Positions 56,735-64,000 of a stretch of DNA of 64,000 nt are shown piece by piece. The position numbers and the translations under genes are program-made. Numbering within the stretch: position 1 is the stretch's first letter; every line of letters starts with the position of its first letter. The notes beneath the pieces are model-generated. The model worked only from the letters and a program-made list of their open reading frames with translations, had not been told where the DNA came from and did no database searches. Source of the stretch: Ceratopteris richardii (taxonomy: Eukaryota > Streptophyta > Polypodiopsida > Polypodiales > Pteridaceae). The DNA is taken from positions 223,640,545-223,704,544 of the forward strand of contig CM035407.1 in assembly GCA_020310875.1 (NCBI GenBank), given 5' to 3'.

Positions 56735-57437
56735 TGTAGCTCAGTGATGAGTAGCACCTCCTTTAATGTCAATCCGGGAAGACGTGAGGATGGTATGATG
56801 ACCTCGAGCAAGTGAAGGCATAAGTGCGTGAGTGAGAAGCACCCTAACATGCACACACATACACACACGTGTACACAAGGCAAGAGCAAAGAGAGGGACA
56901 ATGAAGTTCTTTTAGATTACTTCCAAAGTGCTCATATAAGTTCAAATCTATTACAAGCTAACCCCCAAAATGAGCTCTCTAGCTCTATTTATAGTTTTTG
57001 ACTTCTTTTTGGCCTTGTTCAGACCTAGTGTCCGGGCTAGTTAAAAATTAGGTTCTCTAGCCTATTTGAAGGTTCAAACGGAGTCTAAAAATTGCGAAAA
57101 CTGATAGGTCAGTACTTCTAAAGCTCCTCAAGCTCAAGGACTCCTTGGCTTGCACAAAATGGAGCTAAAAAAATATGAAATGGTATTTACAATGGTTTTT
57201 AGTGATGAAAATCACTATTTTTGTAGGGATTTCTTCTAACATTTTGACATACATTTCCTGGAGCTCCCTACTTGCTCCTTCTTCTTGTGTGCCCACCTCT
57301 TTGATGCATGTAAAATGTAGATGGCCTACTCGCCAGATCTTCTTTGACTACTCTATCTGCTTGTACCTTCTCTTCGCTCCGACTCCCTTCGTTGACTTCC
57401 TTGTCTTGTGAGTCCTTGAGTTCCTTGACTGCCAACA
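56735..57437 (-). repeat. Element E 5' LTR (703 bp)
   Basis: On the minus strand it starts TGTTGGCAGTC and ends TGAGCTACA. TATA box TATAAATA at 56986-56993 on the minus strand. About 20 mismatches to the 3' LTR are seen by eye, for example in the AC-rich run and around GACCTAGTGTC. Confidence 0.95.
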
Positions 57438-60400
57438 TGATCGTTTTCTCGCTAAGCTAACTCCTTCCTCGTGTTCTCTTGTCTTTAGGAATTTGACCAA
57501 TGTTTTGCTCCAATTGGGTGCTATCATTGAGAAAGGTATGGATGTATGATCCTCAGGGATAGTCTCCTGGCATTCTGCGCAGTTACTCACATAGTCATGG
57601 GCATCCTTAGGCATGTCTGGCCAGTATACTCCTAATCTCTTCAACTCCCTAATGGTTTCATGAATTCCTATGTGTGTCCTCCATTTGTTCACATGAGCTT
57701 GTTCAATCAGCTTCAATTGTTCATCTTCCTCAACACGTCTTAGCAATACTCCATTGGGTTCCTTGTAATACACACTTCCTGCAATAATGTGCAAATTCCT
57801 CGACTGTAGAATCTCCTTTTTGCTCTTTTTATTGATTGAGTGTTGTGGGCAATGAGTGAGTATAGGAATTAGTTTCTCTGCCCACTTTGGACACACTTCC
57901 AAATTAAACAAATAAGTGTCTGGCAGATCATCGGGTACTCCACTTGGTGGTTCTCCGTGTGTTAACCTAGAAAGGTGATCTGCTCTTACATGGGTATTTC
58001 CCTTTTTCACTATCACTTCAAAGTCAAACTCCATCAATAGTAGAAACCATCTTATCAGTCTTCCCGTGTTACAAGGCTTATTGACTAGGTACAATAAAGC
58101 CTGACGGTCTATGAAGAATTTGAATTTGTTGGCTAAGAGATAGTGTCTAAATTTCTTCACTGCATAGACCATTCCTAATCCCTCTCGTTCCGTAGTTGTA
58201 TAGTTCCTCTCAGCTTGATTCAATTATCTACTCGCATAGGCAATTGGGTGATCTAACTTTCCTTCATCGGCTGGTTGGGCTAAGATACAACCTATTGCAT
58301 AATTAGAAGCGTCCACATGAATATGAAATGGCTTGTTCCAATTTGGTGTTTTCAGAATTGGAGCTGTGCTAAGCCGCTTCTTTAACTCATTGAATGCCCT
58401 CTCGCATTCCTCTGTCCAAGTGAATTGAGTTAAGAGTCCATACAAGGGCTTGGCGATTATGGCATACATGTGGATAAATCGACGGTAGTATCCACAATGT
58501 CCCATAAAAGCTTGCACCTCCTTTGCATTCTTAGGTCTAGGAAGCTCTAAGATGACCTTAATCTTGTCTTCATCCGTGGAAATTCCATTTCTAGAGACTA
58601 TGTGTCCTAAGATCTTCCCTTGTCTTACCATGAAGACACACTTCTCTGGGTTCAGGTAGACTCGATACTGTCTGCATTTAATAAATATCTTCCGCAATTC
58701 AGGAATGTGGTCTTGTCTTTGATTTGAATATGTACATGGGTCATCTACATACACTTCCATGCTCTTCTTCAGGAATTCTTTGAAAACATGACACATCAAT
58801 CGTTGGAAAGTAGCAAGCACATTAGTGAGTCCAAAAGGCATCACTCGAAAAGCATAGACTCCCTATTCAGTCGCGAATGCGGTCTTATGTTGATCCTCAG
58901 TAGCAATAGCTACTTGGTTGTATCTAGTGAATCCATCTAAGAAACTATAGACTTCTTTTCCTGCAACTCTTTCCAATAGATGGTCCGTACTGGGTAATGG
59001 GTAGCTGTCACGTATGGTGGCTGCATTGACCTTTTTCAAGTTAATGCACACTCTCAGTTTTTCATTCTTCTTAGGCACAACTACTAGTGGTGATACCCAC
59101 TCGGTATGTTCTATTTCATATTTGAATCCTGCCGCTAGTAGCTTGTCTATTTCTTCCTTAATTTTAGCCGCATAGACCTCATTGTATGTATAAGGGCGTT
59201 GTTTCGATGGTTTTGCATCAGCCATCATTGGTATTCTATGAGAGAAAATCGAGGGTTCCACATCCTTGAGATCCTTATATGTCCATGCGAATACATCTCA
59301 ATATTCTCCGATTAATTGTATTAATTCCTCTTCTTCCTCAATTGACACATCTTTACCTATGTATGTACATTGTTCTTCTCCATCTTCCACTGTTACTATG
59401 ATCTTTTTTGTTTGTTCTTTGTTGTCGTACACTTCTCCTTCTCGTGCCTCTCTCTTAGGCATTTGAATGGCTATCTTTCTCTCTTCTAGTTCGTATCTTT
59501 TAAAATGCTCTGGAACCTCAAAGAGATCTGGATTTGGTCTGATTTTACTCATACTTTCCTCTTGCTCTCATACTATGGGGGTAGCTTCTATTGCCAAGAC
59601 CTTGGTCGGTTCCTACTTCTCTTTGGTTCGAATGGTGTCTAGATAGCTCTCCTCTGAATCAAATTCTGGTTCCATTTCTATACTCTCATATTCTCCTTCC
59701 ACTCTTTTCCTAAGATTTCCTCTGCTTCCACTTCTTGAAGGACAACCATGTACAAGTTCACATCATAGCCTTCTTCATCTATGCACTCGTTCATAGTTAG
59801 TACTTCCTCATTCACACACACATCCAAAGTGGCTAAGATTTCCTTCCATCCGTGCGGTTCAAAGGTTTCATCAGGAAAGATTTGAGGCATGTACCTTGGG
59901 TCCTCTACAGGTCAGTAGTTAGGATGTCCTATTGGCCATAGCTATCTTTTATTATCCTCTTTCTTGGCTTCTTTACACATCCATAACTGGGCGTCCTCGT
60001 GCATCCATGATTGATCGCTTGATCCAGTGCTATGAATAGATAGGTCATCTTCCTCCTTGTGTATGGGATTCCATTGTAGTGGAGGGACATCTCGATATGC
60101 AAACGTATGCAAGTTTATCTTGGTGGTATTTCCTTGATGTTGCAGGTATAAAGAATCTCATCCCCGATCTTGCACTACCTACATTTGTCTCATGAAAGGT
60201 CATCCTAATATCATTTCATAATTGTTAGCCTTTTTGAACTTACAAATGGCTAATGTGTGTTCAAATTCAACTCCATAGGTGGTTAATATGATTCTTTCCA
60301 ATATTCCTAAGGGTTTCTCCACATGACCGTCCGCTAATTGGAGCTTCATGTGTGTGGGCCGTAAAGCAGGCTTTCCCCATTTCTCCCAAATCTCCTTGGT

Positions 60401-61471
60401 GGCAATTCCTACTCCAGCTCCTGTGTCTAGTATAGCCTTGGTCATGTACCCATTGTAAGTGATAGGTAGACATGTATTACCTTCGTCTCCTTCACTAAAT
60501 TCTCCCACCTTATCTACTTGGATTTGTATCTTAGATGGGTTTTCTTCTCCCTTGTTTTCCTTTTCAATCTTCTATTGTCCTAATTCCAGATGACTCGCTA
60601 ATTTCTTCCATAATTGCGGTTTAACCCAAAGTAATTCTTCCACAGTCAATTTGCATTGTACTTTCGTCTTCTTAAGTTCCGTTCGATTGTGTGAATTCTT
60701 TTCAGAGTTTCCTTTTCCTCTTCCCTGTACTGTGGGTGCTCGGATTATCATGGATTCCTTTTCGTATTCTCCCATGTAATTTGGTAAGGTTGAAATGCTC
60801 TGAGCTTCTTCTCTATTTCTCTCTAGTCTTGATACTTCCTCATATACTTCTTCCATGTTGGGATTTGGTTGATAAATTTCCACATCTAATTCCTCAAAGG
60901 GAGGCTTGGTCACTCCATTCTTCTTCCATTGTTCTTCTCAGATTCTATTCCATAATTCCTTTGGCCAATCAGCCTCTAAGTTAGGTATTATTGACATATG
61001 TTCATCCTGGGTTCTCTCTCGCCCACACTTATCATCCTTCTTTTTAAGCTCTTTATCCTTGGCTTTGACACATTCCTTGTATTGATCATCTGCTATCCTC
61101 GTCTCTGGAAGGGTCGGGATAGTCTTTTCTAGGGTTACTTGTGCTACCTCTATAAGTTTTCTACATATCGCAAGCCTCTCTTTTTCTAATTCTCCCTGTG
61201 GATAAAGTTTTTCGTGTTGTTCCACATTCGGTCCAATCTTAATTCTAGCTTGATAAGCTTTCAGCCACATGTCTAAGTCGTCCGACTTTGGGTCAGCTAG
61301 AATCGATCTTGGTTTCTCTGCATCTCGAATAAGCGGTGGAATGGGAACTTCTTCCCGAATCTCTATTTCTTTATGCTCTTTCTTGTTTTTGGTTTGCTTC
61401 TTATTGTCTTGACTCTTGTTTTTTATCCATTTATCTTTGAGCTTCTCTCTTCTTTCCTTCCATTTTTGCAT
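57438..61471 (-). pseudogene. pol: Element D pol, 5' piece: protease, RT, RNase H, first HHCC domain
   Basis: Broken by many stops. Pieces in order: 61471-60938 and 60913-60572 (charged linker after gag), 60508-60200 (first protease, AILDTGAGVGIATKEIW), 59890-59298 (acidic linker), 59261-58863 (RT N-terminal part), 58844-58224 (RT with VYVDDPCTYS), 58223-57438 (RNase H, IDRQALLYLVNK where relatives have TDHQ, and the first HHCC, AHVNKWRTHIG ... CAEC). The pol sequence then stops at the insertion of E and continues at 34036. The DTGA protease motif differs from the DSGA of B and E, showing D to be a separate, older lineage of the same group. Confidence 0.9.
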
Positions 61472-61621
61472 TTTTATGTTCTGGGTATTCTCACGGGAAT
61501 CCTCTGAATCTTCTACTATTTGAATTTTGGGACTTACTGCTCTATTGCTTTATTCCCGTTCTGGTTGTTTTCCTTGTTCTTTCATTTGAGCTCGGGTAAT
61601 GGCCTTTAAAGGCATAGTGCA

Positions 61622-64000
61622 TTACTTATCACCTCCAGGTGCTTCTATCACTTCAATTACATTAATTGGTGCAATGTCTTGGACTTTGGTTGGATTCTTA
61701 GGGCAATCTCTGAAAAGATGTTCTTTTCGGCAATCATTGCAATATCCTTCCCAAGTCCTAGGAGTTGGTGGGTTGTAAGGCCGAGGACATTCTCTAATAA
61801 AATGGTCTCCTCCGCATCTATAACGAGGTCCTCTTGGCACAGGTGGTCTAATGGATAGTCTCACAGGTGGTTGTGCTTTAGGTGCAGTATACATTAAAGT
61901 TGCTACCTCCGTTCCATAAGCCTGATCATAGCCTTCATATCCATAGTATGATGAATCATATGCTGGTTTGTATTCTAACATGTTGGCTTCATAGGGATAG
62001 TAATCTCCTGGGGGCAGCTCATATCCAGGGTTTGCTGATTCTACACTGGTCATCGTTGAGGTTGGCACTATGGCTCTTTCCAAATTTTCTTCTGGCTGGG
62101 CATACTTCACAGGTACCACATGTTGAGGATGTGGAGGTTGTGGTCCTAACACCGGTTGAGGGTTTCCAAATTGTGCTATTTCATATGGCCTGGGGGGGCT
62201 TGCTGGTGTTGGGTAGGAATTGTATCTGGGCATATCTCTACCTCGCTCTCTAGGTGGACATCGATATGGTCGATACTGAGGCAGTTGGAGAGGCCGTGCC
62301 TGCCTATTGAATGGGTAGTTCTTCGCTGTGTGATTGGTGTATTTTTGTTCTATGTGGCAATACAAGGCAGTTCGTTGATGGGGCTGTGTGTTGTAAGGAT
62401 ATGTCTGAGGTATACCAGTTCCTCCTTGTACACACATGTGTGTGGGGTGATCTCCTCCACATAAACTACATCTTTGTAACATCGGCACTCTTAAGGCCGG
62501 GTGTTGGTACTTTCTCTGTCCCTGGACTCCCAATCTTTTTTCTACCAGCTCCGCTAATTCCTCCACATTACTGAAATTAGATGTAATAGTACTCCGAGAG
62601 TCTTCTGATTTAGTGGGGCTGGCACGCTCTTGAGATCCTCAGCTAGATTGTCTTCTAGGTCAATGCACTCTTGAAGACACTCACTCAGGGTTTGTAACCT
62701 CTTCACGTAAACTAGCGTTCTTAGGGTTCCATTCGTGAGTCCATCCAAAAATAATGAAATCATTTTTTGCTGAGTGGGTCTCTCCGCAGCTGGACATATA
62801 TCAACATACTGGTTGAATCTTCAGGCAAACGTTTTCACTGTTTCATTAGGGTTCTGTTTAAAACTATGGATTAAAGACGCAGAATTATGTTTAAACCCTC
62901 TCTTAGTGAATTCCCCAATGAATTCTTGAAAAAATTGCTCCATGTTTCCAAATTGGTTGGGGTCTAATGGCTAGAACCAAGTCAGAGCCGTTCATGTGAG
63001 GGTGAGTCCGAAAGACTCATACTGCACAAAGAAGTCGTCTACTTGTTCCGCTGTTAGAACTTGTTTAAATTCAGCAATGTGGTTATAGGGTTCTCCCAAT
63101 CTGTCATAATGATTTCTCATGCATTTGGCCACCTGAATTGGTCTCAATCTCGTCATTCGTTCTAGTGGTGTGGGCATTACAAGGAAGGTAGGAATTGTTG
63201 GTCTAACAGTGGGTATTCCAGGCTGTACTCCTATTGGTGGTCATGGCCTTACTGGTGGTCGATACTGATTTCCTACTCCAGGGTGGGTGATTGTGTGTTT
63301 GCACTCCTGGAGTCGTAAATTGTACATGAGTACGGTTTGGAACACTCCGTTGGCTAGTTTGTCCTGACATGGTGTGCTCTTCCTCTTGTTGGGTTCGGAA
63401 GGGGTTCTGAGAGGTGGTTGCCTACTCTCTCTAAGGGAATACAGGCAAGCCCATGTATTTCAGTCGAGCCCTGTCTATGGCATCTACCAGCCAATATCTC
63501 CTCTGATTCATATCTAGGTATGTTATTCTAGTCTCGTCTTCCGGATCCTTTAGCTCATAAAATGTCATCGGGCTTTCTTCTCTTCCTTGGGTCGGTGAGT
63601 CTGTTTGAAGCAACAAGTCCATTCCATGGATCAAATAGACTTCCAATAGGTAGTCGTCTTGAGGTATCAAGTCTCCTCTGAAGACTCGTGTCACCTGGGA
63701 CTCGCCTCTAGGAGTCGTCACTAACTCCTCAGGGTTTGGTCTCCTTGAGTTTTCTTGTCCCACTAACTCTCCCCTTTCATTGATCAAATTGGGAAATTCA
63801 GTCACCAAGTAGATGTGACCTATCTTTTCCATGTATGCTCCTCCTTCATACTTAACATCCGGTCTGAGCACAATCGTGGCATCCATAGAAGTTACCATCC
63901 GAGCCACACATCTGTTTAAGCCATCCGGGTAGATGGGGATCTCCTGGGCATTAGTAGAAACGTATTGTAAGGAAGTGCGATACTCTCCTTCTACAGTGGT
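61622..64000 (-). pseudogene. gag: Element D gag, decayed, continuing beyond the window
   Basis: Pieces: 63907-63431 (GGAYMEKIGHIYLVTEFP aligns with GAYIDKEGTMYVVTNLP of B), 63177-62992 (gag domain, LRPIQVAKCMRNHYDRLGEP), 62763-62554, and 62566-61622 with zinc-knuckle motifs CSLCGGDHPTHMC, YRCGGDHFIREC (first Cys lost) and CNDCRKEHLFRDC. The spacing CX2CX3HX4C is the same as in B. Stops separate the pieces. The gag start and the 5' LTR lie beyond 64000. Confidence 0.85.

Larger units (their letters stand above)
34037..57437 (-). mobile_element. Element E: Ty3/gypsy retrotransposon with accessory genes, decayed, carrying two later insertions
   Basis: The LTRs are 56735-57437 (5') and 34037-34143 plus 39775-40376 (3', split by the copia element). 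The flanks are TGATC and GGATC, a 5-bp duplication with one mismatch, and the D pol frame continues when E is removed. Without the copia insertion E is about 17.8 kb, including a 1.1-kb solo LTR. Gene order: leader with repeat array, gag, protease, RT, RNase H, tandem HHCC, integrase, second protease-like domain, aORF1, aORF2. The LTRs show about 20 mismatches in about 700 bases by eye, so E is clearly older than B. Confidence 0.95.
12535..64000 (-). mobile_element. Element D: old Ty3/gypsy element, host of insertions E and B
   Basis: Its three segments (64000-57438, 34036-33028, 19914-13798, plus LTR-like sequence below) give one colinear gag-pol-aORF1-aORF2 map once E and B are removed. At both insertion points the coding frame continues across the target duplication. 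Without insertions about 13.7 kb of internal sequence is visible. It is riddled with stops and is clearly the oldest gypsy copy here. The lower boundary is uncertain. Confidence 0.88.

Overview
The window is nuclear DNA of a land plant with a repeat-rich genome. No host gene is visible. Almost everything is LTR retrotransposon, nested up to three levels deep. The plant assignment rests on a Ty1/copia element primed by initiator tRNA-Met (TGGTATCAGAGC) and Ty3/gypsy elements whose primer site (TGGCGCCGTTGC...) matches tRNA-Asp, as in the Athila/Tat group. I cannot name the species.

Layout. (1) Element A, + strand, 1-9553: 3' part of a gypsy element (RT to 3' LTR), entering from the left. (2) 9554-13812: unassigned DNA, (TA)n tracts, a copia relic (about 11180-12480) and an LTR-like block (12535-13797). 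(3) Element D, - strand, the oldest and the host of the rest. It runs from beyond 64000 down to about 13800 and is split into three pieces (64000-57438, 34036-33028, 19914-13798). (4) Element B, + strand, 19915-33027, inserted in the integrase C-terminal part of D with a perfect TAGAC duplication. It is complete, with one 3,090-codon gag-pol frame and LTRs that differ at one site. (5) Element E, - strand, 34037-57437, inserted between the two zinc-binding domains of D integrase. Its LTRs differ by about 3% and its genes are decayed. (6) A young copia element, - strand, 34144-39774, inside the 3' LTR of E (AAGCA duplication). (7) A solo LTR, 44792-45894, inside E (TACTT duplication; element A shows the empty site).

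The gypsy elements share an unusual plan: gag, protease, RT, RNase H, two tandem HHCC zinc domains, integrase core, then a second aspartic-protease-like domain and a tail of repeated WVPK motifs. A, D and E carry two further genes between pol and the 3' LTR, here called aORF1 and aORF2. aORF1 has a globular N-terminal half and an acidic C-terminal half. aORF2 has a proline-rich or polar N-terminus, a long coiled coil and a conserved C-terminal domain; in A, B and E its reading frame crosses the polypurine tract into the LTR. B has lost both genes except the last codons of aORF2, yet is the most recent gypsy insertion. I recognise neither protein. They sit where envelope-like genes sit in Athila-type elements, but I see no signal peptide or membrane anchor.

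The leaders of B and E, and the solo LTR, each hold arrays of short dyad-symmetric ATCG/CGAT motifs whose units differ between elements. The accessory gene pair, the second protease-like domain and these arrays are the observations most worth following. Homology statements come from comparing copies within this window by eye. Lineage names are from general knowledge and were not tested.
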